Origin: Arcanobacterium sp. | Lineage (GTDB): Bacteria > Actinomycetota > Actinomycetes > Actinomycetales > Actinomycetaceae | Direction: 5' to 3' | Assembly: GCA_022778805.1 (NCBI GenBank) | Contig: JALFSN010000003.1 | Span: forward strand, 1 to 64,000 | DNA length: 64,000 nt | In this document: positions 17,159 through 25,802 of the stretch, piece by piece | Numbering within the stretch: the stretch's first letter is position 1 | How the letters are laid out: each line of letters opens with the position of its first letter | Notes under the pieces: model-generated | What the model was told of the DNA's origin: nothing | The model's database searches: none | Seen by the model: the letters and a program-made list of their open reading frames with translations, nothing else | Made by a program: the position numbers and the translations under genes

Positions 17159-17569
17159 TTATTTTGCCAGCGTCTGACGCAGCACTCCGGCCACAGCATC
17201 GGCAAGTTTCCGCGGCTGAATTGGCTGCACGACGACGGCGTTGGGCTTTGCCGTGCGGGCTAACCACTCGTCTTGCGGGCGTGCCACGATCACCAGCAGC
17301 GGCATGCTGGGAGCGTATTCATCGCGCACTTTCTTTCCAAAGCCAATTCCGCCCAGCTTTGGCGTCTCAGCATCGAGGATGAGCAGATCGAAATTCTGCT
17401 CCTGCACTTTCACGTCTGCACCCTGCCACGTGGCCGCTTCCACATAGTTAATGTTCGGAAGATCATCGGCAACTTTTCTCCCGACGGCAAACATCACCTG
17501 CTTGCGAAACTCAGCATTATCAGAATATACAAGCACATTCGCCGCGTTGCGATCAGAGTTCTCCGCCAT
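17159..17569 (-). CDS. Receiver-domain-like protein with degenerate phosphorylation site
   Basis: About 136 residues with the fold pattern of a CheY receiver: ANVLVYSDNAEFR (beta1-alpha1), FDLLILDAETPKLGGIGFGK (beta3 with the would-be phospho-Asp), PLLVIVARPQDEWLART (beta4) and ANAVVVQPIQPRKLADAV-like end (beta5). The acidic pair is reduced to SD-N and the invariant beta5 lysine is replaced by Gln (VVQPIQP), so normal Asp phosphorylation is doubtful. There is no output domain and no kinase gene nearby. The start ATG 17569 has an excellent GGAGGGAAAG; a longer frame adds 18 unrelated residues. It may act as a phosphorylation-independent adaptor. Confidence 0.75.
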   Translation of the reverse strand: MAENSDRNAANVLVYSDNAEFRKQVMFAVGRKVADDLPNINYVEAATWQGADVKVQEQNFDLLILDAETPKLGGIGFGKKVRDEYAPSMPLLVIVARPQDEWLARTAKPNAVVVQPIQPRKLADAVAGVLRQTLAK

Positions 17570-17805
17570 TCTTTCCCTCCGCACTTCACCGGATATTTTA
17601 TTGAGCATTTCCCTGCTGGGCATTCGTATGCATCACAGCCAGTACGTAAGGACATACGGTGAGCTGCACGCATTACTGCCCGACAACCACAGCCCATACT
17701 ACTCGATATTATTCACCTGTGCTGCCAGCCACGATGGTCTTTGACAAAAGCGGCTGAGCAGCCCACCTCTTCTGAGCAGTGTGTGAGGTATGAGAGACTA
17801 TCCCC
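17570..17805. other. Intergenic region without recognisable gene
   Basis: Between the receiver-like gene and the small frame at 17806 I see no gene or clear repeat. A TTTGACA near 17738 could be a -35 element for plus-strand transcription into the small frame, but no good -10 is spaced correctly. Confidence 0.4.
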
Positions 17806-17892
17806 ATGAGTATTTCGCGCAAAATTCTTGGTGAGGAGACGAATATTCTTTTTGCCTCCGATCAGGCGCAAAAGCTCACAGAAGATGAGTGA
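17806..17892 (+). CDS. Possible 28-residue microprotein or N-terminal gene remnant
   Basis: An ATG-started frame of 28 codons (MSISRKILGEETNILF, then ASDQAQKLTEDE) ending in TGA, in the 345-bp gap beside era. The peptide is amphipathic and looks like the beginning of a real protein rather than random translation. No strong Shine-Dalgarno precedes it; GAGAGA lies about 9 bases upstream. It could be a functional small protein or the surviving N-terminus of a lost gene. Confidence 0.25.
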   Translation: MSISRKILGEETNILFASDQAQKLTEDE

Positions 17893-17914
17893 GCAGCCCG
17901 CACTGTATCTCGCG

Positions 17915-19081
17915 CTAGAATCCAAGTTTGCCCAGCAATTTCGGATTGCGCTGCCAATCCTTAGCAACTTTCACGTGCAGGTCGAGAAATACGTGCGTGC
18001 CCAGCAAATTTTCGATTTCGCCGCGAGCCGTGCGTCCTACATTCCGCAGCCGCGCTCCCCGATGCCCGATAATAATGCCCTTTTGTGAATCTCGTTCCAC
18101 ATAAATACTGGCGTGAATTCTCGTAGTGCCACGGCGTTTGCGTTTCCCTCGCCCACAGCTACCTTGCCCAGCCTCAGCACTGCGCTGATCGTGACTGGTA
18201 TCAGCCGCATATGCGCCAGTGTCAGCTGCACGTTGCTCCTCTTCTCCAGTATGGCGCTCCTGTGCAGCGTTCTCAGCGTATCGTCGGTACGCCGCTCCTG
18301 CCTCTCGCAGTTCCTGCTGTTCCCACTTTCGTGGCGTCACGATTTCATCGATAGTGACGGCAATAGAATGCGGCAGCTCATCGCGAACCCCGTCGAGAGC
18401 CGCCTCCCGAATAAACTCTGCAATCAGATCTTCCTGCGATTCGTCAGTGATCGCCGTGCGCGGGTAGAGAGCTGGCGATGGAGGCATCAGCTCAAGCATC
18501 ACCGTCACAAGCTCTTCTATCTGTGTACCCTCTAGTGCGCTCACCGGCACAATCTGGGCGAAATCTCCCGCTTGATCGACTGCCATGAGCTTTTTTGCCA
18601 ATGCTTGCCGAGATATTTTGTCTTTCTTCGTGACGACGGCCACCACTGGCACCCGCGCTTTGCGCACCAAAGTGAGCAAGAATTCATCCCCTGGCCCGAT
18701 GGCCTCATCCGCTGGCAGACAGAGTGCTACGGCATCGACGTCTGCGAGGGTCTCGTGCACCATATCGTTGAGACGCTCGCCGAGCAGCGTACGTGGGCGA
18801 TGCAAGCCAGGCGTATCCACCAAAATCACCTGACCGGCGTCACGGTTCACAATGCCGCGAATCACCTTGCGAGTCGTTTCTGGCTGATTAGCCGTAATCG
18901 CAATTTTTTGCCCCACGAGCGCATTCGTGAGCGTCGATTTTCCAGCGTTTGGCCGCCCTACAATGGCCACGAACCCAGCGCGAAAATCGGCACTGCCTGC
19001 CGCGTTCGTCACAGCGGCATTCTCGCTCACCGCGGCGGCGTCATCTCTAGCTTTTTCACTCATAGGTTGTTCCGTCGTCAT
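17915..19081 (-). CDS. era: GTPase Era with a long internal insertion
   Basis: Essential GTPase that binds the 3' end of 16S rRNA during 30S maturation. G1 is GRPNAGKST (43-51), G3 DTPG (89-92), G4 TKKDK (151-155) and G5 SAL; the C-terminal KH domain has the RNA-binding loop GIIIGHRGARL and ends KVAKDW..LGKLGF as in other actinobacteria. The length of 388 is about 85 more than usual. Most of the excess is a hydrophilic, Glu/Arg/Ala-rich insertion (about 250-318, DNA 18128-18334) at the start of the KH domain, between its first strand and the IHASIYVER strand. ATG overlaps the upstream CBS gene's TGA by four bases (ATGA). Confidence 0.95.
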   Translation of the reverse strand: MTTEQPMSEKARDDAAAVSENAAVTNAAGSADFRAGFVAIVGRPNAGKSTLTNALVGQKIAITANQPETTRKVIRGIVNRDAGQVILVDTPGLHRPRTLLGERLNDMVHETLADVDAVALCLPADEAIGPGDEFLLTLVRKARVPVVAVVTKKDKISRQALAKKLMAVDQAGDFAQIVPVSALEGTQIEELVTVMLELMPPSPALYPRTAITDESQEDLIAEFIREAALDGVRDELPHSIAVTIDEIVTPRKWEQQELREAGAAYRRYAENAAQERHTGEEEQRAADTGAYAADTSHDQRSAEAGQGSCGRGKRKRRGTTRIHASIYVERDSQKGIIIGHRGARLRNVGRTARGEIENLLGTHVFLDLHVKVAKDWQRNPKLLGKLGF

Positions 19082-20568
19082 CTCTTCTTCCGCCCATTCT
19101 CGCGTTCAGTGCTGTGGATACTCTCACACTCGGTTTCGTGGGCGTCTCCCTGCCTATGCTGATGCCCACGTTCGCTCCTGCGCCCATCATCACTGTGATT
19201 CTCGCGGGCATTCTCGCGCCTGCCGTCATCGCGTTCGGCGTCACCCCCGCCCTCGCTCGTGCTATCTCGGACGCTTTCCACAATCACGCTGGATAGGCGC
19301 TTACGCCGCCCCTCAAAGCGGTCAGCACTGAGACGTAAACCGTGCACTTCGCCGCGGGCCCCCGCAATGGGCACTCGCCCGATCGCTTTGGCGAGCAGTC
19401 CCCCTACGGAATCGACGTCCTCGTCCTCAATCTCCAGCCCATAAAGCTCACCAAGCTCGTCCACTGGCATCCGTGCTGGCACTCGATAGCTCCCGTCGCC
19501 CAAATCGTCGATTTGCGGCTCGCCCTGATCGTGTTCATCCACCATTTCTCCCACAAGTTCTTCCAGTAGATCTTCAATCGTCACTAAGCCGGCAATCCCG
19601 CCATACTCATCTACCACCAGGGCGATATGCACGGCGGTGTGCTGCATCTCGTGGAGCATATCATCCACCAGCTTCGTCTCTGGCACGAATACTGCTTCTC
19701 GCATCACGTCTGCTACGGTGACGGCATCGGCGTCATTACGGTGATGGACGCGGCGAATCACGTCTTTCAGATACAGCACCCCCAGTACGTCGTCCGCACT
19801 ATCCCCAATCACCGGCACCCGCGAATACCCAGAGCGACTAAAGAGGCTCAGTGCTTTATCTAAAGACGCGGCAGCATTAATAGAGATCATATCTGTGCGT
19901 GGCACCATCACCTCTCGCACATACGTCGTATCGAGTTCAAAGACGGAATGCAGCAGCTCCCGTTCATCATCTTCTACCGCATCCGACTCGCTCACGCGCT
20001 CCACCATCACGGCTAATTGGTCTTCGCGCTGTTCTTCACGCGCCTCCGCATCGACGGGTTCATGACGCCGGCTCAGCAGGGCAGCTACGCGAGTCATTGC
20101 CCACAGGATATGCGAGCAGCTCGCCAACACATTGATCGGATGGGCATAGCCAATCCGAGCCGGAAGAATCAGCAGGGTGAAAAAGATCAGCACACACGTC
20201 AGCGCTGCAGCGGCGAGAATCAACAGCCATGGATTGCGCACTGCTAGACTGAGCGCTCCCGCGATGGCTGCCGCCCCTATGACCCCGTGTGTAAGCTGCA
20301 TACTCATCACCGCTGCCAAGGCCAGCTGCCGGTGCTCGACGATACTCACAATATTGACTCCGCCGAGCCGCTTCTCATGCGCATCACCAGCTTCTGCCAA
20401 CGTCATGCGGTTGAGAGCTCCCCGCACGATGCCCCAGTACGCTACCATCACGATAAAAAATGCAGATAGCACAATCATCGGCACTGGTGAAAAATTTTGC
20501 ATGGTGATGATGACATTCTTCTCGTTAGATTTTGCTGTGGTTAGATTGTGCTGCGGATGCGGCGTCAC
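19078..20568 (-). CDS. Hemolysin-family CBS/CorC transporter-associated membrane protein
   Basis: CNNM/CorC-type protein, a family linked to magnesium or cobalt efflux. A DUF21 membrane region with about four helices covers residues 25-180, then a CBS pair ([19 protein letters not shown] to [19 protein letters not shown], about 215-345), then the CorC_HlyC domain ([19 protein letters not shown]). The last ~65 residues are a charged low-complexity tail rich in Arg, Glu, Asp and His. It sits in the conserved ybeY-CBS-era order and overlaps era by four bases. The start GTG 20568 has GGGAG four bases away; ATG 20502 is an alternative just before the first helix. Confidence 0.88.
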   Translation of the reverse strand: MTPHPQHNLTTAKSNEKNVIITMQNFSPVPMIVLSAFFIVMVAYWGIVRGALNRMTLAEAGDAHEKRLGGVNIVSIVEHRQLALAAVMSMQLTHGVIGAAAIAGALSLAVRNPWLLILAAAALTCVLIFFTLLILPARIGYAHPINVLASCSHILWAMTRVAALLSRRHEPVDAEAREEQREDQLAVMVERVSESDAVEDDERELLHSVFELDTTYVREVMVPRTDMISINAAASLDKALSLFSRSGYSRVPVIGDSADDVLGVLYLKDVIRRVHHRNDADAVTVADVMREAVFVPETKLVDDMLHEMQHTAVHIALVVDEYGGIAGLVTIEDLLEELVGEMVDEHDQGEPQIDDLGDGSYRVPARMPVDELGELYGLEIEDEDVDSVGGLLAKAIGRVPIAGARGEVHGLRLSADRFEGRRKRLSSVIVESVRDSTSEGGGDAERDDGRRENARENHSDDGRRSERGHQHRQGDAHETECESIHSTERENGRKKR

Positions 20569-20595
20569 CGCACTCCCAGACAGTCAGGTGTACTC

Positions 20596-21153
20596 TCAGT
20601 CGCTCGGAGCGTCATCACAGCTAAAACGTGAGATGACCGGAGCTACTTCGTCAATCGTCTGAGGCTGATTATTCGCCTCATGTCTATTGGGATTATTCGG
20701 CGTACGCGCCAGAAATGCCAGCAGCAGATGCCGCTGAAGATCAAACATTTCCTTGCGCTCATCAGACTCCGCGTGATCGTAGCCCAGCAGGTGCAATATC
20801 CCGTGCGTCACGAGCAGCAGAATCTCTTCCATTGTGGCATGGCCAGCTTCACGCGCCTGACGAGCAGCCACGGCTGGACACACTACGATATCGCCCAGAA
20901 TCCCTTCCTGAGGCTCCGCACCTGGAGGCGCGGGGCGCAGCTCATCCATCGGGAAACTCATCACGTCTGTCGGCCCTTCCAAATCGAGCCATTTCACATG
21001 CAAATCCGCCATGGACTGCTCATCCACCAGCACCACGTTCAGGTCAGCTTGGGGATGCACACGCATTTCTCGCAACACCCAGGTAGCCAACTGTGAAATT
21101 TCCGCAGTATCGACTGCTGGCTCAAAGCCAGATTCGTCGTTCACTTCAATCAC
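20596..21153 (-). CDS. ybeY: Endoribonuclease YbeY (rRNA maturation factor)
   Basis: Zinc metalloenzyme needed for 16S rRNA 3'-end processing and 70S quality control. The metal motif HGILHLLGYDH (His117, His121, His127) is intact. The GTG 21153 start gives the standard family opening IEVNDESG, has AAGGGA eight bases upstream, and overlaps the end of phoH by eight bases, so the two are translationally coupled. About 185 residues, with a short C-terminal tail (PNNPNRHEANNQ onward) beyond the usual fold. Confidence 0.95.
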   Translation of the reverse strand: MIEVNDESGFEPAVDTAEISQLATWVLREMRVHPQADLNVVLVDEQSMADLHVKWLDLEGPTDVMSFPMDELRPAPPGAEPQEGILGDIVVCPAVAARQAREAGHATMEEILLLVTHGILHLLGYDHAESDERKEMFDLQRHLLLAFLARTPNNPNRHEANNQPQTIDEVAPVISRFSCDDAPSD

Positions 21154-22237
21154 CGCTGATGTCCCTTCTAGCTTGATGTTTGTGACCGCAATCAGCCACA
21201 GCTTCCTCGTCTTCCCTCCGACCTTCATCCCAGCGCGCGTAGGCATCGATAATGTCGGCTACCAGCTTGTGCCGCACGACGTCGGCAGAACCCAGCTCAA
21301 TAAACTGAATCCCATCCACGCCGTGCAAAATATCACGCACCACCATCAGACCACTTGGCACCCGCCCAGGCAGATCAATCTGCGTGACGTCGCCCGTCAC
21401 GACCATCGTCGAGCCGAACCCAAGCCGAGTGAGAAACATTTTCATCTGTTCTGGTGTGGTATTTTGCGCCTCATCGAGAATGACGAATGCGTCGTTGAGC
21501 GTACGTCCGCGCATATACGCCAAAGGCGCCACTTCAATGGTGCCATTGGCCACAAGTTCGCTGATTACTTCTGAATCGACCATATCGTGCAGGGCATCGT
21601 AGAGTGGACGCACGTAGGGATCAATTTTATCCGTGAGCGTGCCTGGCAAAAACCCTAGGCTTTCCCCCGCTTCCACAGCTGGGCGAGTGAGAATGATGCG
21701 GCGCACTCGCTGCTCTTGCAAAGCCACCACTGCTTTTGCCATTGCCAAGTAGGTTTTCCCGGTACCAGCTGGGCCGATACCAAACACGATAGTGTTGTTA
21801 TCTATTGCATCCACGTAGGCTTTCTGCCCTAAACTTTTGGGGCGAATCGTCTTCCCGCGCGCTGAGAGGATATTCGTGGCGAGCAGCTGTGTTGGACTTT
21901 CCATCCCGCTGCGAGCAATCTCCACTGCACGCATGGCAGCATCGGCGCTGAGAGTCTCCCCTGCTGCCACGACGGCAATCAATTCGCTCAGGAGTCCGTA
22001 GGCAAATTCAACCTCTGATGGAGTTCCCGTGAGTGTGATCGTATGATGCCGTACATGGATGCCCACCTGCGGCAAAGCTCGCTCCAAAGCTCGCAGCACC
22101 GAGTCTTCATAGCCCAGCAAATTGATCATCGCCACAGTTGCAGGCACCTCAATGATGCGTTGCGCCTCACCCACAGTATTCAGCATTCCTCCATCGTTTT
22201 CACCAGCACTAGCCGCTCCTAGTGTATCCCACTGCAT
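21146..22237 (-). CDS. phoH: PhoH-like ATPase (PhoH/YbeZ family)
   Basis: Cytoplasmic ATPase/helicase-like partner of YbeY in ribosome and RNA quality control. An N-terminal KH-like segment precedes the ATPase core with Walker A GPAGTGKTYLAMA, LTRPAVEAGESLGFLPG, Walker B FVILDEAQNTT and the sensor VVTGDVTQIDLP. The C-terminus ends in a variable charged tail that overlaps the ybeY start. ATG 22237 is used; GTG 22255 and ATG 22186 (with GGAGGA too close) are alternatives, all upstream of the conserved domain, so the N-terminus is uncertain by about 20 residues. Confidence 0.93.
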   Translation of the reverse strand: MQWDTLGAASAGENDGGMLNTVGEAQRIIEVPATVAMINLLGYEDSVLRALERALPQVGIHVRHHTITLTGTPSEVEFAYGLLSELIAVVAAGETLSADAAMRAVEIARSGMESPTQLLATNILSARGKTIRPKSLGQKAYVDAIDNNTIVFGIGPAGTGKTYLAMAKAVVALQEQRVRRIILTRPAVEAGESLGFLPGTLTDKIDPYVRPLYDALHDMVDSEVISELVANGTIEVAPLAYMRGRTLNDAFVILDEAQNTTPEQMKMFLTRLGFGSTMVVTGDVTQIDLPGRVPSGLMVVRDILHGVDGIQFIELGSADVVRHKLVADIIDAYARWDEGRREDEEAVADCGHKHQARRDISGD

Positions 22238-22493
22238 CTTCGATACAACAGCCACGCGTACTAGCTGCGCTCAATTTCTCCAGCGCATCGCACCCGCTGC
22301 TGACGCGGGGTTCTACAGGAGCATCCTCGTGTTCCGCTGCGATAGGCTTCAATGGGGCCACTTGCAATAGGCATCACGCTTTCGTGAATCCATCAAGTCA
22401 CTTTTGCACGCCGGCGGCATCGCCTAGAGGGTTCCTTAAAGGGTTCAGTCGTCCCAAGGCTCAGTCACTTTATAAGTGCGCGCCCAAATGAAT

Positions 22494-23366
22494 TTACGGG
22501 TGCAACGCCCGAATCACGGCAATCGCCCACGGGCCGGCAGAACTCGCACGCATCACATGCTCCCCTAGCAAAACAGTGTGCGCCCCTGCCGCTTCAAACG
22601 CCGTTATTTCCTCAGGGCTGACTCCTCCTTCAGGGCCAACGATCAGGGCAATATCAGTGAAATCTGGCAGCGTATCGCGCTCATGCGAACCAGTGGTAGC
22701 TGTGGAGCAGTGCGTGCCGCCGCCATCGGGGCTGCGAGAGCTTTCACCATGAGAGCCCCAAGAGCCGGCGTTCTCCTGCACTATCTGCGTCAGCTTCACG
22801 CTCGCTTCTTCATGGCACAGCAGCACCTGCGTGCCAGCGGCAACAGCTCTCCCAATCCACGCCGTCAAAGAAACCGAATCGACGAGCGGATCGACGCGCG
22901 CAATCCATGAACGCCGGCTCTGTTTGGCTGCCGCACGCACGGTAGCCTGCCATTTGTCGAGGCCACGGGCAACTTTGGCGCTGCCGTGCCAACGCACCAC
23001 CGAACGATCTGCCTGCCACGGCATTACCACATCGACGCCGTACTCACTGGCCGTCTCAATCGCCTGCTCATCACGCCCTCCTTTGGCGAGCGCTTGCACG
23101 AGGGTAATTGTGGGAGAATGGAGCGGGTCATGAGAAACGCTGAGCGCTGTGCCCACCACGCGATCTTTGTCAATCTGTGTGACGTCGAGCGTAACTCGCA
23201 GCCCGTATCCATCGACGAGGGCAATGCGCTCACCGACGTGTGTGCGGCGAGCGCTGACGGCGTGATGAGCTTCTGAGCCAGTAAAATCTAGGGATACTCC
23301 AGGTTGTAGCTGCCCTTGATCAGCTTCTTCCCAAAGCCAGTCCACTACGTAGACAGGAAGACTCAT
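22494..23366 (-). CDS. rsmE: 16S rRNA (uracil(1498)-N(3))-methyltransferase RsmE
   Basis: SPOUT-class methyltransferase that modifies U1498 of 16S rRNA. The N-terminal PUA-like domain (FTGSEAHHAVSARRTHVGE) is followed by the knot fold: TLVQALAKGGRDEQAIETASEYG, LIVGPEGGVSPEEI and LLGEHVMRASSAGPWA, the SAM-binding end. A Ser/Gly/Thr/His-rich insertion of about 38 residues (198-235) separates the conserved parts just before LIVGPEGG; typical RsmE (~245 aa) lacks it. The gene is preceded by a cluster of short tandem duplications rather than overlapping dnaJ. Confidence 0.93.
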   Translation of the reverse strand: MSLPVYVVDWLWEEADQGQLQPGVSLDFTGSEAHHAVSARRTHVGERIALVDGYGLRVTLDVTQIDKDRVVGTALSVSHDPLHSPTITLVQALAKGGRDEQAIETASEYGVDVVMPWQADRSVVRWHGSAKVARGLDKWQATVRAAAKQSRRSWIARVDPLVDSVSLTAWIGRAVAAGTQVLLCHEEASVKLTQIVQENAGSWGSHGESSRSPDGGGTHCSTATTGSHERDTLPDFTDIALIVGPEGGVSPEEITAFEAAGAHTVLLGEHVMRASSAGPWAIAVIRALHP

Positions 23367-23378
23367 GCACAGCTCTCT

Positions 23379-23472
23379 TTCTCGTAGACAGACTCATATT
23401 CTCGTAGACAGGCTCACAGAAAAGGCGGCGTCATACTCACAGGAAATTGCGTTCGCAGAAAAGGCGGCGTCA
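23379..23472. repeat. Two nested short duplications between dnaJ and rsmE
   Basis: TTCTCGTAGACAG occurs at 23379-23391 and 23399-23411 (period 20), and CAGAAAAGGCGGCGTCA at 23417-23433 and 23456-23472 (period 39). They fill most of the 114-bp gap. Confidence 0.85.
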
Positions 23473-23480
23473 CGGCGACG

Positions 23481-24629
23481 TCACTCCTCTCCCGTCAGTG
23501 CCCTCTTCATTCGGGCAAAGAAACTATCTCCTTTGCCCAACACCTTGCCAGATACCGCATCTTCTCCGCGTAGCCGAGCCAGTTTCTCAATTATCTCGCG
23601 CTGTTCAGCATCGAGCTTCGTCGGCGTTTTGACGTTCACGCTCACGATCAAATCTCCGCGTCCGCGCCGATGTAGGCGGCCGACGCCCAAGCCGTTGAGG
23701 CGCACTTCTGTGCCGCTTTGTGTACCTGGCTCCACCGTGATGCTCTGTTCACCATCGAAGGTATCGATGGCAATATCAAGTCCGAGTGCTGCCGCCGTCA
23801 TCGGCACTTCAACAGCCGCGCGCAGATCATCGCCGTCACGGGTAAAAACGGAGTGATCTTGCACATGCACGTGGGCAAACAGATCGCCGGCTGGGCCGCC
23901 GCCCACGCCTGCATCGCCTTGCCCAGCCAAACGAATCTGCATACCATCATCAATACCTGCTGGCACATCAATCGTGATGGAGCGAGAAGCACGCACTCTT
24001 CCCTCTCCCGCGCAGTCTGGGCACGGCGTCACGATTGTGGTACCAAAACCCTGGCATTGCGGACACGTCGTCGTACTCACCATCTGGCCGAAAATAGAAT
24101 TCGACACTCGCTGTACCTGGCCAGTGCCATGGCAGTTCGTACACGTCACGGGCTCCGTACCAGGAGCCGTCATTGCTCCATGGCACGTCGAGCACTCTAC
24201 CATTGCGGAAAAAGCAAGCTGCTGCTCGCCGCCAAATACCACGTTCTCCAAATCTACATCAAGCTGCACTAAGGTGTCGCCACCACGACGGGCACGGCTG
24301 CGCGGCTGAGCTTGTCCACCGCCAGCACCGAAAGGGCTACCCCCGCCAAAGAACGTGGAAAAAATATCCTCAAATGCGCCGCCAAATCCTCCAGCTCCCG
24401 CACCAGAGAATCCTCCGTGCAGCGCATCTTCACCGCCCATATCGTACATGCGGCGCTTTTCCTCATTAGAAAGCACCTCATATGCGGCCGTCACCTCTTT
24501 AAACTGTTCGGCGCCGTCCGGCCCAGCCACGTCGGGATGAAGTTTCCGCGCCAGTTTCCGGTATGCTTTCTTAATTTCCTCTTGGCTGGCATCACGTGCC
24601 ACGCCAAGCGTCTCATAAAAATCAGCCAC
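23481..24629 (-). CDS. dnaJ: Chaperone DnaJ
   Basis: Hsp40 co-chaperone that stimulates DnaK ATPase and delivers substrates. The J domain carries HPD at residues 31-33; a Gly/Phe-rich segment follows (GGFSGAGAGGFGGAFEDIF), then four CxxC zinc modules (CSTC, CTNC, CPQC, CPDC) and the C-terminal substrate-binding domain. 382 residues, standard length. GTG 24629 gives the typical VADFYETLGV start with AAGGA upstream. In most actinobacteria hrcA lies just upstream; here it is absent and a small membrane-protein gene stands in its place. Confidence 0.96.
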   Translation of the reverse strand: MADFYETLGVARDASQEEIKKAYRKLARKLHPDVAGPDGAEQFKEVTAAYEVLSNEEKRRMYDMGGEDALHGGFSGAGAGGFGGAFEDIFSTFFGGGSPFGAGGGQAQPRSRARRGGDTLVQLDVDLENVVFGGEQQLAFSAMVECSTCHGAMTAPGTEPVTCTNCHGTGQVQRVSNSIFGQMVSTTTCPQCQGFGTTIVTPCPDCAGEGRVRASRSITIDVPAGIDDGMQIRLAGQGDAGVGGGPAGDLFAHVHVQDHSVFTRDGDDLRAAVEVPMTAAALGLDIAIDTFDGEQSITVEPGTQSGTEVRLNGLGVGRLHRRGRGDLIVSVNVKTPTKLDAEQREIIEKLARLRGEDAVSGKVLGKGDSFFARMKRALTGEE

Positions 24630-24717
24630 AGCTTCCTTCGATTCGCATCTGATCGTCTCAGCATTCACCGTTTATCCGCCACTCGTATATCCAGCGCGCC
24701 ACGCATTCACGGCAGAG

Positions 24718-24744
24718 TCTCGATGCATACACAATGCATCGAGA
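24718..24744. promoter_or_regulatory. Perfect 11-bp inverted repeat upstream of dnaJ
   Basis: TCTCGATGCAT and its reverse complement flank a 5-base spacer, about 90 bp before the dnaJ start. It matches neither the CIRCE element (TTAGCACTC-N9-GAGTGCTAA) nor the HspR box (CTTGAGT-N7-ACTCAAG), and no T-run follows. Candidate operator or leader hairpin. Confidence 0.45.
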
Positions 24745-24905
24745 GCGCACAGCAACCACGCGGAGAGTACCGGCACGTGCAGCGTCTTCACAATGAACTC
24801 ACTGCTAGCTATTGTGCCACACCCTGACAGTCATGCAAGAGAGCACCTGCACGCGCACTCTCTACACCGCACGTTGATACACTCCGCGCCGACGCACGGC
24901 CGGCC

Positions 24906-25610
24906 TTAGAGCCAAAAATTGGCCGGAATCGCATGAGCAAGCTGGTCAGCTGCCTGAATGTAGGCGTCAATGACGCTCGCTCTATCCTCAGCCGTCTTGT
25001 CCGTCGTCAGCACAAACGTCACACAATCGTGCACAGCGTGAAAAGCAGCCAGTCCATCGAGGCCATCAATAATGGTGCGCACTGGATCCACCAGCACCTC
25101 TGAGGCTGCATCGACCTCAGCAGTGATGAGGCGCCACTGCCCCACGAGATTTCCCTCAAACGTTGGAGCCATCAGCTGACCACCGTACGCGTCAGCCGGT
25201 GAGGCATCGCGCAGGAGTAAAAATTCAGGCATGTCCACTTCGCGGGAGTCAAGCTGCTGCGGAAAACGAACCGTCATATATAGCCGCGGTCGCTCCCCAA
25301 TCGTCTCTGCCAGAGCTGCATTCCACTCAATTCGACTCTCTTTATCGGTGCCAGAAAGACCTTCTACGCCTCTGGCATTGGCGAGCGCTGGCCAGTAGTG
25401 CGTGTCTGGGGCATCCGGAATCAGGTGAGCTTTGAGCGAGGGAACTCTTTCTTTGTACGTCCAGTGACGGGCGCGAAAATCCCCAAGTTCACGTGCATGT
25501 GCGCTCCACTGGCCTTTACTACTCGTCACCATCGCATACAGCATCCACAGCAGTGCCCCGCCCACGAGCAGCGCCAGCATTCCATACACCATAACATCAC
25601 GCATTTGCAT
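24906..25610 (-). CDS. Membrane-anchored protein of unknown function
   Basis: About 234 residues, family not recognised. A single strong transmembrane helix near the N-terminus (VMVYGMLALLVGGALLWML) has few preceding residues, so the rest should be on one side of the membrane as a soluble domain containing RARHWTYKERVPSLKAHL, a mixed alpha/beta stretch, and a C-terminus ending PANFWL. It occupies the position where hrcA normally lies, between hemW and dnaJ, but shows no helix-turn-helix. The start ATG 25610 is uncertain; ATG 25604 is two codons downstream, and CAGAAT lies six bases before the first ATG. Confidence 0.6.
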   Translation of the reverse strand: MQMRDVMVYGMLALLVGGALLWMLYAMVTSSKGQWSAHARELGDFRARHWTYKERVPSLKAHLIPDAPDTHYWPALANARGVEGLSGTDKESRIEWNAALAETIGERPRLYMTVRFPQQLDSREVDMPEFLLLRDASPADAYGGQLMAPTFEGNLVGQWRLITAEVDAASEVLVDPVRTIIDGLDGLAAFHAVHDCVTFVLTTDKTAEDRASVIDAYIQAADQLAHAIPANFWL

Positions 25611-25802
25611 GTGCCCATTCTGACACGGCTTGCAATGGCTCGCCAACGTCTCCACTGCTTCCTCACCAGGTGAGATAACGGCGTAGCACCCACTCTCTCG
25701 CCTGCCTCCCGCCGGTATCAAGTTTGCCTAGCTCCAAGCAAGTACACAGCTCCCGCAGAGCGCCAATTCTGCAGCATTAATTCCACAGAACCAGCCCCAC
25801 AG

